This document shows positions 25,238 through 36,767 of a stretch of 64,000 bases of DNA, one piece after another (the stretch's first letter is position 1; the number at the start of each line of letters is the position of its first letter). Under the pieces are notes generated by a model that saw nothing but the letters and a program-made list of their open reading frames with translations, was not told the DNA's origin and made no database searches. Both the position numbers and the translations under genes were made by a program. Source of the DNA: Costus lasius (lineage: Eukaryota > Streptophyta > Magnoliopsida > Zingiberales > Costaceae); assembly GCA_027563935.2 (NCBI GenBank), contig CM050451.1, positions 29,651,565 through 29,715,564 of the forward strand, read 5' to 3'.

Positions 25238-27058
25238 GGTGTTCGTTGCTGCAGGTATCTACAACAATGCAAGAACAGCAAGGTCAGTATCAATGTTAAG
25301 AATCAATCAGGACTTAAGAAAGATTCTTTTTCTCACTATTTTATCTGACTGAAAAATCCATTAAACAGTCCGAAAGAGTAGACACTCTTTTAGTGAGATG
25401 GGATCCGGATTTCATACTTGGTCTCCGCGTCCCGCTCAGGCGAGATAAGATGCACAGAGAGTACAAGCACTAATCTCCGGTAGGCAGTCCCTGCCGATCG
25501 CCAACCCGTGCGATTCCCCTTCATCTGGGCAATCCAGCAGACTGTGCCAACTGAGTTGGTACAACACAGTCTCTGATCCCACAGATGGCTGCCTCCATGT
25601 GCTACCATATGCGCCACATATGTAGCCTACATGGTCAAGCTGACCCGACCTACTCCCTGGACCACCATGTGCTATGCTGAGCAACAAGAAGGGATAAATC
25701 CCTACTCTGTAACACACAGGTGTAATCCCACACCGTCTGAAGATAGATGGACGTGCCCACTGAGTGGGTACAACACGGCTCCAACGATAATCAGAACAGT
25801 GAGGTTTCGCGTCAGAAGGCTTACGAGCTTGATATTTTAGCGTTGGATTTTAACGGTCTTTTTATCTTCTTCACTATCATGCAATTCCTATGGTGATAGC
25901 AGAAGATAAACTAATCATGCAATTCTAATATTTAAACAATAATAAAAGAGAGCATGAATCTTATGTGGTAAAAGCCCATAGCCCTAGTAAGACCTTAATT
26001 TAACTTAAGTCTTGACTTGCTTTTCTTCATAGGGCTTTTGCTGCTCATCTGGCCCAAACCTGGGCCCAAGCGCCATCTGCAGCTCTGGTGCGCCCACCAG
26101 GAATTTGCGCCAGGTCCTAGGGTCGAACCCTAGACCTCCCACCTGGTCCAGCCACTGCTGCAAGCGCCTCTGCCAAGTGTGCTCTGTGCTCTTGTCTAAT
26201 TAAATTACAAATTTAACTATCTAGACAAGATTGACACGCAGGTCAATTACACATTATAAATTAATTAAACTGTGATTCGCAGATCACAAAAATAAAAATT
26301 AATTTACAATTAATTCCCAGGCACGCAGGCCCCAGCACAGCACACATTAAAAACGGGCAGCCCACATAAGAGTAAATAGACAAACATATGGCATCAATCA
26401 ACATGTGATCCACTTAAGAAAATTTAAATTTCGAAAACCCATAGGCATCAATTTTAATTTCCTTATTTGCCCTACAACCTTACAACGGTCCATTACTAGG
26501 GATCCACTCATCCATCCTAGTCAGATCCACTGCCCTTGCATGCACCAAGTCCTAACTGACTTGAGTCGACCATAAGGTCAACAATGCATGCGCCAGGGCT
26601 GAACAACCACAATGAGGTCTGGCAAGCGGGTGTGACCCCGGGCCTAACTCATGTGTGTTCACTAGTTGTCTCAATCAGACATCGCTACACGCCTGTCTGC
26701 AGTCGACCTGTAGCCACCACGTGCTTGCGCACAGGTGCTACCTGGTCAACCCGTCAAGGCTGTCAGATGGTCTGATCAGACTTTTGGATCTAACCTAGGG
26801 GGTGACTTCAACCCTAATAACCCGTCTAAGGATTTAATGTAAGGCCTTAGATCTAGTGGTATACGCGCAAGTGTTTAAGTTTTAAGAAAAACTACAACAT
26901 AATATATGCGCCAACTTAACATGCGCCAAGGAGAAAATCATATCTATTACTAGCATGCATTTTCGCCAACATAAAGCATGTAACTATAGATCTATGAATT
27001 TGCGCAAAACATGGATCACAATCATTTTCAAGCAATCATAAAACATGCATGAAAACCT
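25238..27058 (-). other. Untranslated leader of element G
   Basis: About 1.8 kb without a plausible gene. Minus-strand features shared with A and B: T-arm-like hairpin at 26133-26117 (CTAGG/CCTAG around GTTCGAC), CTGCGN hexaloop hairpins (TGTGAT/ATCACA near 26280, TTGAC/GTCAA near 26240), the CTTGTCTA/TAGACAAG hairpin, and two palindromes CCCACTCAGTGGG (near 25770) and CCAACTCAGTTGG (near 25555). TTGTTGTAG lies just before the gag start. Confidence 0.75.
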
Positions 27059-27070
27059 GCTCTGATACCA
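27059..27070 (-). other. Primer binding site of element G
   Basis: Reverse complement is TGGTATCAGAGC, exact initiator tRNA-Met complement, two bases from the 5' LTR end at 27073. Confidence 0.92.
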
Positions 27071-27072
27071 AT

Positions 27073-28750
27073 TGAAGGTCCCCTACACAAGGGGGGGGGG
27101 GGCAAAAACCCTAATAGGAGGCGCAATAACATTCTAGCGGAATCTAGGGCTTTCAAAATCGCATAGCATGTATTATGATCAACTTTAAAGCATGAAATGA
27201 ACTCATACCGAAGCCATATAATGGAAGGCGCCTTGGAAGCAAGAGAACAAGAGAGCTCTCCTCCAAATCGTCACACACAAGATGATGTTGCTTCCTCCCT
27301 TGGTGCTCCTTGTGCTAGCAAGGTTCCAAGAGGTCCTTGTCGAGTGAAAGGGAAAGATGAGATGTCCTTCTCTTGGCCGAATCCTCCTCTACCTTCAAGG
27401 TGTCGCCACACATGAAAGCGTCAAGAGGAATATGGGCGAGAGGCGAGAATAGAGAGCACTCTATTCGGTCGTGAACAACATCTCCAAGTGGAGATCGTGG
27501 TTACTAAAAATAGCCACCACACTTCGCTCCAACGTTCATGCCAAGTGAACATGTCGCCAACTCCTCTCCCCTTGAACCATGCGCTCATTAAACGAGCCGG
27601 TTCAAATTGGTTTGGTCCAGAGACCAATTAAGCCAAGCAATCAAGTCCAGATCTCAAATAAACCCTAAGGCTCAGATCTGACCGTTGATCTCCTGATGCT
27701 CCTGATCTCATCGATCTAGCATCCAATCTCTCAATCGAAGCTTACCGATCTCAAGCCCTAATCAATCAAACATGATCAGACCAGATCTCACTCACAATCA
27801 GAGATTAAATCCCTTTAAACTGAACCCGAACAATTCAGTCCACTCGATCTGACTTAAGTAAGCCATATCATCAAATTGTGCGACCCTGAGGGTTTCCTTT
27901 AAATGTCGGTAACGATAACTCACGTTATCACGATCAGTGAGGGGTATCTAGCAACACATCACTGTCTCCCGATATAAAGGAAAGAGTCTTCCAAGACTAC
28001 ACCCAAAACACAGCACAAGTGTGAATCCACATCACTAGGCATACATGTTTCCTTTGCCACTGGATGTTCTTATTGGACAAGCGTGTCAAGCTTGTAGCTC
28101 CAATATGATGAGCATGATTAGATCAGATGAACACAGTCACCTGGGTATGGCCATACACTTTTCTCAATCATCTCATCCAGGGGGCCCCTTTAGAACATCA
28201 CACTCCTTAAACAAGGAGACGGCAATCCTATGTCTATCACTAGTGCCCTAACATGACTCAAGCTCATTATCCAAGATAGTCTATAACCATTGTGTTTCAA
28301 ATGATATTGAACTACCTCAAAACAATGACAATCATCATTTAGAAAACACAAGTGATCTCAAGTCAGAGGAAATGTGCCACTTGTCATATTCAAAGATTAT
28401 TCACATTGCGACAAACAATTGAACATCCTAGTAGGGTCTGTCCAGTACATCCAATGTACCCATGAGTCTACATCTTATTCCATGCTCGAAGCATCCTATA
28501 AGACTAGAACACATATTAGTCTTAACCATATCAAGGCTGTCTCATGTTCACCAAGATACATCGACTAAGGACATTATAGCCTGTCAGCCTAGCTGAACAG
28601 CTTTGAGACATTATTCAGAAGAACATATATTGCAGCAGACAATGTAGCTAACTGAATAATAACCATGCCTTTATAAACATAACAGTTTATTACATGATAC
28701 TGATACATTCCCAAGGCCTCAAACATTGGGCTTAAGGGCATACCCCAACA
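27073..28750 (-). repeat. 5' LTR of element G (1678 bp)
   Basis: Nearly identical to 19662-21335. The plus-strand G run near 27090 has twelve G, four more than the other LTR, which explains the length difference. Confidence 0.94.
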
Positions 28751-28755
28751 CAATG

Positions 28756-28875
28756 GCTATGGTAAAATCTTAAGTTAATCATATGTTCATGCCACATGCG
28801 ATCATGATGAAATCCTTATTTCCGCCCATGCTGAATTTTAGAAGTGCATGCGTTTAGGGTTTCGCCCCGCTTTCA
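28756..28875 (+). repeat. 3' LTR of element F, last 120 bp
   Basis: Continues GCTATGGTAAAATC exactly where F was interrupted and ends CCCCGCTTTCA, followed by the target duplicate AGAGA (28876-28880). It matches 9787-9906 with about two substitutions. Confidence 0.94.
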
Positions 28876-28880
28876 AGAGA

Positions 28881-29412
28881 TGCACGGGCATGGGCGTGAA
28901 GAGACGCATGGCCGTGAACGCCTCAGATGTTTTTCACCGAGACATGCACGGGCGTGCCCGTGCACCGATGCATGGCCGTGCATCATAAGTCACTTCAGTT
29001 GGCCCGATCCAACCGAGAGCTGCACAGGCAGGCCCAAGTATTCATACATGGCCGTGCATGACAAGTTATAAAAAGAGGAGCGTACACAATCTCGTGCACA
29101 CCCGTGCACGAAACCCTAGCCGTCGCCGCCGCCTTCCCGATCCGCCACCTCCGGTGCCCGATCGACGGCCAGCGACTATCCATCGTCTTCCCCATCCTCT
29201 GGCGACTATCCATCGTCTTCCCCATCCTCCGGCGACTATTTCCCCCATCTTTCTGACACCGATCTGTGCCTCACGACTTCGTTCGTTGCTGCCCTAGCTT
29301 CAGTCGCCGCCCGTGTTTCCGCCGCTGCCGACCATCTTCCTTCATCGCCGGCACTTCGGGAGCTTCCTCCTCGACAGCTACTACCTTCCCGTCACCTCCT
29401 TGCACCTCCAGA
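28881..29412 (+). other. Athila-like element H: region before the 3' ORF
   Basis: Continues H after the F insertion. It is rich in repeated GCACGGGC/GCCCGTGC and CATGGCCGTGCA words on both strands (28880-29100), a pattern common in the spacer before the extra ORF of Athila-type elements. From 29110 it is GC-rich with a short direct repeat (GGCGACTATCCATCGTCTTC, twice, 29170-29225). No gene is supported here. Confidence 0.6.
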
Positions 29413-30633
29413 ATGTCCAGACGCACGGAGCCCACCTCCAAGCATCGCGCCTCCTCCTCTTACGCCGCCGGCGAGCCTCATCCACCGCTTGCTGCTCCTC
29501 CTACACCGTATGGTATCATCTGCAGAGATCCCAAGCAGCTAGCCAGGCTCACAGCCCTCTCACGTCGATCGATGGTCACCACACTATTTCTAGACCATGC
29601 TACGGTCAACACCTTAGGCTTCCATGAAGACGTGCAATGGCTCTTTCAATGTGTGGGGTGGAATCAATTCTTCACTACCAACTACCCCACCTACATCCCC
29701 ATTGTACTAGAGTTCCTCTCATCCATGGAGTTTCATGCTAGCATTCACACTGATGACGATGATGGCAGTCTATCCTTCCGGCTCAACAACATCGAATATG
29801 TGCTTACATTGACAGAGCTGAACTCTATTTATGGTTTTCCAACTGATGGGATGCGCCTCACACCAACTGAGTTTAAAGCAAGCAACTTCTGGGCCGACCT
29901 GATGGGCTTCTGACCCTTTGACACCAGGACAGCTAGAGCCACCTGCCTGAAGAACCCTGTCGTGAAATATGTGCATTGTGTCCTGGCACACACTATTTTC
30001 GGTCGAGGGGAGTCTGATGGTCTTGTCCGAGCTTCTGAGCTTCAGTTTCTTTGGGCTATGCTACATGGGGTCCGCCTCAACACTGCTTTTCACTTTGCCC
30101 GACAACTCCAGAAGGTATCAAGGGCACCGAAAGGTACAATAGCTCTCGGGGGACTTCTTACCCCACTTGCTTATGCAGTAGGGATTCATCCCTACCAAAT
30201 GGAGCAGGCGCGGGGCAACAGCCGACTCGATCTTGATTCTTGCATCTCGACGTGGATGATAGTGAAGGAAGGTTTATTCTACAGCTTGATCTTCCCCAGG
30301 AGCGATGTGAAGTTGCTGCTACCAAACCCTGCACGCACCACAGTTCGTGAGCGGCGGAACTGGAGAGTAGAAGCAGTTGAGGACGACGACCTACCTCTTG
30401 CAACTGAACCACCACAACCTTCTCAGCAGCGCCCTTCTACCCAGCTCAACCGCATTGAGACTATGATCTGGTTTGTCCGCGACACCCAGTAAGAGACTCA
30501 GCTTTCCGCCGATGAAGAAATAAATCGAATCTGCCAGCTCGAAACTGAGGTTAAGCGCCAAGGACGAGTATAGTCCTCTATTTTAGAGTCTGTGCATGAG
30601 CTTCAGGCGAGGCTGCGTCGGCGTTGGGGATGA
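29413..30633 (+). pseudogene. Athila-type 3' ORF (putative plant transposon protein domain), broken
   Basis: The frame opens at ATG 29413 (MSRRTEPTSKHRASSS) and could run 406 residues to 30633 but has stops at 29911, 30490 and 30571. Motifs fitting the plant-specific ORF that follows pol in Athila elements: YPTYIPIVLEFLSSMEF, FRLNNIEYVLTLTELNSIYGFP, GGLLTPLAYAVGI, then an Arg/Glu-rich coiled-coil-like tail (INRICQLETEVKR). Its function is not established; it has been called envelope-like by position. No clear transmembrane segment is seen here. Confidence 0.75.
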
Positions 30634-31685
30634 GCTTCTTTGGTTTGACCCATCACTTGGACAGCCTTCTGTTTTTCTAGTAGTTTATTTTAGTTATTAG
30701 TTTTCATCTGTCTGCTTTTAGTTCTTAGTTGCATGTTTTAGTTTTCTTAGTTGTATCAACATCTATAGTGTCTTACCCAACCCCACTATTTTCATTCATG
30801 ATATTTGCTTTGTCTTTTAGTATTGCATTGTTCTATGCCTACTTGATTGCTTGGGATAGGAATCTTGACTTTTATCTGCCAATGGTATATAATGGTTATG
30901 GTTTGCACATATGATTCTTTGGTTTACTGTAGTTGATTGATGTAATTAACCCGATTCATTATTGGTAGAATCTTGAAGAGCATGCTTGTTACTTCACCTT
31001 AGCCTTGATATGCATCTCATGTGTAGAAAGTGATTGTATCTAGTTTCTATCTCTACTTTATTTGTGCACTTTGTCATGGGGGTTAGAAATAATAATGGTG
31101 GTACCGAAGTGTTCTTGTACATTGCACTTTGTACTTCCACTTGGCACTATTTATAGCATCTCAATAGCAAAAGGGTTAGTGGTACCTAAGTTCCTTGTTC
31201 ATCATACTTGGCACTACCCCATAGTTTTCAATAATGACAGTGGTACCGAAGTGGTACCGAAGCACAGCTTGGCACTTGGCACTGTTCTTTAAAAAAAAAA
31301 GGCACCACATAGGGACTATGTGGTACTGATGCTATTTTCCCATGACTTAGTACACAGTGTTATGCTTTTTGAAAGCTTGATCAATCATATCATGTGCGTG
31401 AGATGCATTGTAGAGGTTTTTGGTTATGTAACTTTGCATGTTCTATAGATTGTATTCATGATAATTGGTTTAATTTGCTTTCCATACTACATTATAACCT
31501 AAAGAATTGTTGTGTTTAACCATTAACCTCATTAGACATACTTAAGCTACTTTGAGATTCCCTATTCCATGTCATCATTGTATTCGAGACAATTCAATTG
31601 CTTGAGGACAAGCAAAACTTTAAGTCCGATGTATTTGATGACATGTAAAAATATGATATTTTGTAACTCAATTTCAAAACTTTAA
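30634..31685 (+). other. Athila-like element H: 3' untranslated region and LTR start
   Basis: T-rich non-coding sequence. It has GTGGTACCGAAG repeats (31098-31262), an A10 tract (31291-31300) and a perfect hairpin at 31304-31324. TTGCTTGAGGACAAGCAAAACTTTAAGT (31599-31624 region) is the conserved Athila text before the polypurine tract; the tract is decayed, and an LTR start TGATGACATG may be at 31636. Only about 50 bp of that LTR remain before the junction at 31685/31686. Confidence 0.6.
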
Positions 31686-31907
31686 GTCTCACCCACACCA
31701 TAGCTGTCCCCTATCTACTATGGTACTCGACTCGGGACATAAGCAAACTGAGATAGTAATATCTCGAGGGACATCATCATGTAAACATACATATGCGCAG
31801 ATGTATAATAAACCATGACAACGACAATGCCAGGATATCTATAGATATCGAAGTATGTAGTACATTTGTCTAGACCAAAACATAGGTCTTAGGGCATAAC
31901 ACTAACA
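31686..31907 (-). repeat. LTR fragment of E type (duplicate of 38269-38491)
   Basis: The reverse complement starts TGTTAGTGTTATGCCC at 31907 and matches the first 220 bp of the E LTR at about 96% by eye. It is followed on the right by the same integrase sequence as the E LTR at 38492, so it is a second copy of one LTR-target junction, not the 3' LTR of E. Confidence 0.8.
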
Positions 31908-32186
31908 GATAGGAGGTTTGTTGGATCTCATACATAGTGATGTGTGTGGGCCATTCAATAAACAAGCTAGAGGAGGACACAGCTACTTCATTACCTTTAC
32001 AGATGATTTTAGTAGGTATGGTTATGTCTACTTGATGAGACATAAATATGAATCCTTTGAGAAATTCAAGGAGTTCAAGAATGAAGTAGAAAACCAGCTT
32101 GGTAGATCCATTAAGGCTCTTCGATCAGATCGTGGTGGAGAGTACCTGAGCGGTGAGTTCCTTGACTATCTAAAAGAGTGTGGGAT
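31908..32186 (+). pseudogene. Copia integrase fragment (duplicate of 38492-38769)
   Basis: Encodes GLLDLIHSDVCGPFNKQARGG through SDRGGEYLSGEFLDYLKECG, the first two catalytic Asp regions of a copia integrase of family 2, open over 97 codons. At 32186/32187 it switches abruptly to minus-strand RNase H sequence of E. About 97% identical by eye to 38492-38769, but lacking the stop there at 38678. Confidence 0.85.
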
Positions 32187-34958
32187 ACACAGATCTTCTT
32201 GTCCACCATAGACTAAGAATAAATCTTTCGTCTTCCTCAGATACTTCAAAATATTTTTCACAGCAATCCAATGCTAGATACCGGGGTTAGACTGGTATCT
32301 ACTAGTTATGCTCACTGCATAAGCCACATCTGGTCTCGTACATAACATGGCATACATGAGGGATCCCACTGTGGATGCATAAGGGACTCGACTCATCTCG
32401 TCTATCTCAGCCTGTGTAGAGGGACACTGGCTCTTGGAAAGAGTAATGCCGTGCCTCATGGGTAGGCATCCCTTCTTGGACTGCTCCAAGCGAAACCTTT
32501 CCAGCACTTTGTCTATGTATGTGCTCTGACTCAGGGCAAGGAGTTTCTTGGATCTATTTCGGTAAATCCTCACACCTAGAATGTAGACGGTCTCCCCCAA
32601 GTCTTTCATCTCGAAACACTTCCTCAACCATGTCTTCACAGCATGAAGGGTAGGGACGTCATTTCCGATGAGCAGTATGTCATCGACATACTAGACCAGA
32701 AATGTGACCAAGCTCCCACTGATTTTCTTGTACACACAGGCGTCGTCTTCATTCTTGAGGAAGCCATAATCTCTCACAGCTTCATCAAAACGAATATTCC
32801 AACTTCGAGAGGCTTGCTTTAATCCATAGATGGATCTTTTCAGCTTGCATACTTTATGAGCATTGGCTGGGTGAACGAACTCCTCAGGTTGTGTTATAAA
32901 CACATCCTCTGACAGGTTTCCATTAAGGAATGCTGTCTTTACATCCATTTGCCAGATCTCATAGTCATTGTAGGCAGCTAAAGCAAGCATGATCCGAATG
33001 GATTTAAACATGGCAACTGGCGAAAAAGTTTCGTCATAGTCCACCCCATGGACTTGCCTGAAACCTTTTGCAACTAGTCTACCTTTGTAGGTAACCACGT
33101 TGATATCCATGTTTGTCTTCTTCTTGAAGACCCATTTACACCCTATAGGTTTTGCCCCATTAGGCGGCTCAACCAAGTCCCAAACCTGGTTAGCAGACAT
33201 CGAATCCATCTCGGACCTCATGGCCTCCAGCCATCTCTCGGAGTCTGGTCCAGCGACTGCTTCCTTATAGGTCTTAGGTTCATCCTCAATAATGAGAATG
33301 TCGTCATGTTCAGTTGGCAGCGACCCATACCTATCAGGTTCACGACATACCCTCTCAGACCTACGTAAAGCTGTGCCTGAGCCTCAGGTTGGGCTACAAC
33401 CTGTACTGGTGGCTCAGATTCCATCTCAACCTCTGTGTCTTGTGGATGATCTTGGGCTTCGTCCAAATCAAAACTTCTCCCACTGGCTTCTTTCAGGATA
33501 AATTCTTTCTCAAGAAAGACAGCACCACGGGCAACAAAAACATTGTCCTCAGTGGCATTATAGAAGTTGTATCCTCTGGTTTCCCTAGGATACCCCCACA
33601 AACACACATTTATCTGACCTGGGCTCTAGCTTGCTAGAATTTTGACGCTTAACAAAAGCTTCGCATCCCCAGATCCTCATAAATGTGAGGTTAGGTCGTC
33701 TCCCAGTCCACAACTCATGTGGAGATACGAGAACACTTTTAGATGGAATGTTATTCAGTGTCAAAGCAGCTTTCTCTAAGGCACGTCCCCAAAAATATGG
33801 AGGTAGAGTTGCATGACTCATCATGCAATGGACCATGTCTAGTAGAGTCCGATTCCGCCTCTCAGACACTCCATTCCATTGGGGTGTCCCGGGAGGGGTG
33901 AGCTGTGAGAGAATCCCACACTCTTTTAGATAGTTAGTAAACTCATGGCTTAGGTACTCTCCACCTCGATCAGAGCAAAGAGCCATTATAGATCGTCCAA
34001 GCTGGTTCTCTACTTCAGTCTTGAACTCCTTGAATTTCTCCAAGGATTCAGACTTGTGTCTCATCAGGTAGACATATCCATATCTCCTGAAATCATCAGT
34101 AAATGTGATGAAGTACACAAACCCACCTCTGGCTTGTTTGTTGAATGGTCCACACACATCACTGTGTATGAGATCCAACAAACCTTTAGCCCTTTCACCT
34201 ATCTTGGTGAATGGCGCCTTTGTCATTTTTCCCAATAAACAAGGCTCGCATGTGTCAAACTCCTCGAAGGGTCTTTAATCCAAGGATCCATTTACATGAA
34301 GTCGTTGGATGCGATTCTTGTTGATGTGCCCTAAACGACAGTGCCAAAGGTAATTGTTGTTGAAACCACTTATCTTGATCCTCTTAGCATTTACGTTGCA
34401 CACAGAACTTTGCATGTCCAAGACATACAACCCATTGCACAGCATACCTGATCCACAGAACACATTTGCCAATGAAAAAGAACAGGTGTTCTCTTTGATT
34501 GCAAAACTGAATCCTTTCCTTGCTATGGCAGGAATGGATATAATGTTCTTGGTAATCGACGGCACATAGTAGCAATAGTCAAGTTCTATTTGAAGTCCTG
34601 ACGGTAGCGAGAGAGTGAGGTCTCCCACAGTCACAGTCACAACCTGTGCGCCGTTACCGACTCGAAGATCAATCTCCCCAGGCCGCACTGTCCTACTTCA
34701 TTTGAGCCCTTGCATACTAGTACAAATATGCGCTCCACTTGCAGTATCAAGTACCCATGTGTTCGAAGTAGACATATTGACTTCAACCACGTAAATGTCT
34801 GAGCTTGAAGACAAAGGCGTCATCCCTCTCTTCACCTCTTTCTGGTGTTGCCTTTTACAGTGCTCGAGCTTGGGGTCACCCCTCAAATTTCGACACCGGT
34901 CCAACTTGTCCTCCCAAAGGATAGATCGCAGTTTTAATCCGCTATTGTTCATAGACAT
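32187..34958 (-). pseudogene. Broken copia gag-pol of element E
   Basis: ATG at 34958 (MSMNNSGLKLRS). Nearly all of gag is deleted: after about 15 codons the text jumps to a basic stretch before the protease (WVLDTASGAHIC, DTASG). Then HHCC finger, integrase (SDVCGPF, CSDRGGEYL, WNGVSERRN), linker, RT and RNase H start (YGGQEDL). Several frame changes (near 34690, 34250, 33600) and stops, one just before YVDD near 32690. Clearly inactive, most similar to C and D. Confidence 0.88.
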
Positions 34959-36754
34959 GATCTACACCAACAGACATGCAGATTAGTACCACATTTCAAT
35001 CATTTAATCTGGACTTGAAATAAATGATTGTTTCTCACTATTTTATCAGATTCACAACCCTCTCATGTCAATTCGGGAAACCACATTATTTCCAAAGTGA
35101 GATGGGATCCTTGTTCCTCACACAGCCCTGCGTCCCGCGAGGGCGGGATGTACTGCACGAGATGACGCATGTGCTCAAGGTAGGCACGCCAGCCAATTGC
35201 AACTAGGCAATTCCCCTTCTCAAGACAGTTCAGGCACTTCGTGTCTAACGAGGGCTAGATACAGCACGAAGTCCTAACTTCTTGAGGCTACTTCTAGAAA
35301 CTTTCATCACATGGACAAACCACATATGGAAGTTCTAGTCAAGTCCGACCTGACCGTTATGCCTAGGGCCAACTATTTCCTTGCGAAAGGCGTGTCCAGA
35401 GTTTTAACCGGACTGGGAAAATCATTGTCACCACATGCTTCCTAAAGATAGATGGGTGTGTCTCACGAGGGTGGGAAAGAGTGCACAGCACCATCGATCG
35501 ATAGTTTGATGAGGGCTACGTGTCAGAAAGCAGGAACGAGACTTGATATAATTTTGAGAGGGTTTGGGTGGTCTCATACCACATTAGTTTTATCTTTATG
35601 TCTATCATTACAGACATGCACCCTATAGTGATAACATAAAATAAAACAATCAAAGCATGACAACAAAAGCAGTAAAACATGATATGGTTATAGCCCAGAC
35701 AAGGGAAACAAGCCCATAGACCTAGATAGTACACCTAGCACTACCAAAAGCTCTAAGTGTTTAGCTCATGCTCCAAGCTGTCGGCTCCTTGCTCTTAGTG
35801 CTTCAGGGTCCTGCTTCAACCCCAGGTGTGCCTCCAAGGTTTCATGCTCCACCTGTGTTAGCTCGCAAACCCTAGGCTCCTCCTAGGGTTCGGCCAACAT
35901 GGGGCGCCACCATGACCCAAGAGAGAGCCGTCTTTGTGCCGCCTATAGATCACCCCCTTAGCAACCCCTATATGTGCCTCTAGGAAACCCTAGAAGCCAT
36001 TAGGGTTTATGCCAAGCCATAGGTTACACAATACCCTTCTTAACAGCCCCTTATCCTCAAGATGCGCCCCTAGAGAGAATCCCTATAAGCTACCAATGAT
36101 TCGGCTATGAGAAGGCTGCCCTTTCTTAGTCAGATGCGCAAAGGAGTAAGCTGCGATGAAAGGTTGTCTTCCCTAATCTTCAAATTTATTTTACAATGCA
36201 AAGAAAGAAAAAAGGGGCGGCGCGCAGGCCTCACAATAATACATCCCAGGCATGCTTTAGGGCTTGTCTATAACCATATCAAGTGCATAAAGAAAAACAC
36301 CTAATACATTCTCTTCTATATGCAATGAAAAACTACAAAACCATATTTTAGTTTTTCATCAGAAAACATGTTCGTTAAATCTCAGCGATCCTATCGAAAA
36401 TTCAGATCTTTCATTTTCTCTCAGGAGTCTACAAGTGGCCATATATACCCCGATCATTGATGCCACTTGCAATCCCTAACTTGTACGGATTAGGGCAATC
36501 ACCCAGTCCATGCCCCGAAATCTAGATACAAGTCTCACACCATGGTTCTGTCCCATGAATATGAGGAGAAATAAATTCTCACACATAGGGTTTATCCCCA
36601 TGTGTAGAAACCGAAAATCATGAATATCATAAGAGCGAGAAATAACAAACCTACTATTTTTCTACACATAAAACATGGCATAAAGATTTTCGAAAAAATT
36701 TTCTATGTCATGCGCATGCTAGAAAAACCATACACCGATGTATCTCGTAAGTTG
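34959..36754 (-). other. Untranslated leader of element E with CCTC-loop hairpins
   Basis: No gene is supported. On the minus strand it has three hairpins with loop CCTC: 35461-35476 (one mismatch), 35244-35259 (UCUAGC/GUUAGA) and 35133-35148 (UCCCGC/GCGGGA), in the same order as in D but with compensatory base changes. GGC-CTGCGC-GCC lies at 36219-36230. TTGGTGTAG is just before the gag ATG. Confidence 0.7.
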
Positions 36755-36766
36755 CCTCGGATACCA
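36755..36766 (-). other. Decayed primer binding site of element E
   Basis: Reverse complement TGGTATCCGAGG differs at two or three positions from the initiator tRNA-Met complement and lies one base from the LTR end at 36768. Confidence 0.75.
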
Positions 36767-36767
36767 C

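Larger units (their letters stand above)
19662..28750 (-). mobile_element. Ty1/copia element G (family 1), full length, nested in the 3' LTR of F
   Basis: 9089 bp with LTRs of 1674 and 1678 bp, PBS, leader, gag-pol and PPT in minus orientation. Target duplication CAATG is at 19657-19661 and 28751-28755; joining the flanks restores the F LTR as seen at 9771-9790. The LTRs differ by only about three substitutions and a poly-G length change (about 0.2%, counted by eye), so G inserted recently. One nonsense codon interrupts the polyprotein. Confidence 0.96.
8252..28875 (+). mobile_element. Ty1/copia element F (family 1), inserted in H and itself split by G
   Basis: Target duplication AGAGA is at 8247-8251 and 28876-28880, directly outside TG...CA LTR ends. 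Without G (19662-28750) and its duplicated CAATG, the 3' LTR adds up to 1655 bp, exactly the 5' LTR length. LTRs differ at roughly 18 sites by eye (about 1%), making F the oldest dated family-1 copy here. Its leader is enlarged by insert K and its gag-pol carries several nonsense codons. Confidence 0.95.

Noticed and set aside
28880..29100. GCACGGGC/GCCCGTGC words as a CRISPR-like or regulatory array
   Set aside because: Spacing is irregular and the words are inverted and overlapping; this text is usual before the 3' ORF of Athila-type elements.
29413..30633. Host gene or viral envelope gene
   Set aside because: Motifs and position fit the plant Athila-type ORF; no signal peptide, transmembrane segment or intron structure is visible.
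31686..31907. Taking this as the 3' LTR of E
   Set aside because: A 3' LTR should adjoin a polypurine tract and E internal sequence; instead it adjoins plus-strand C integrase exactly like 38491/38492, so it is a duplicated junction.
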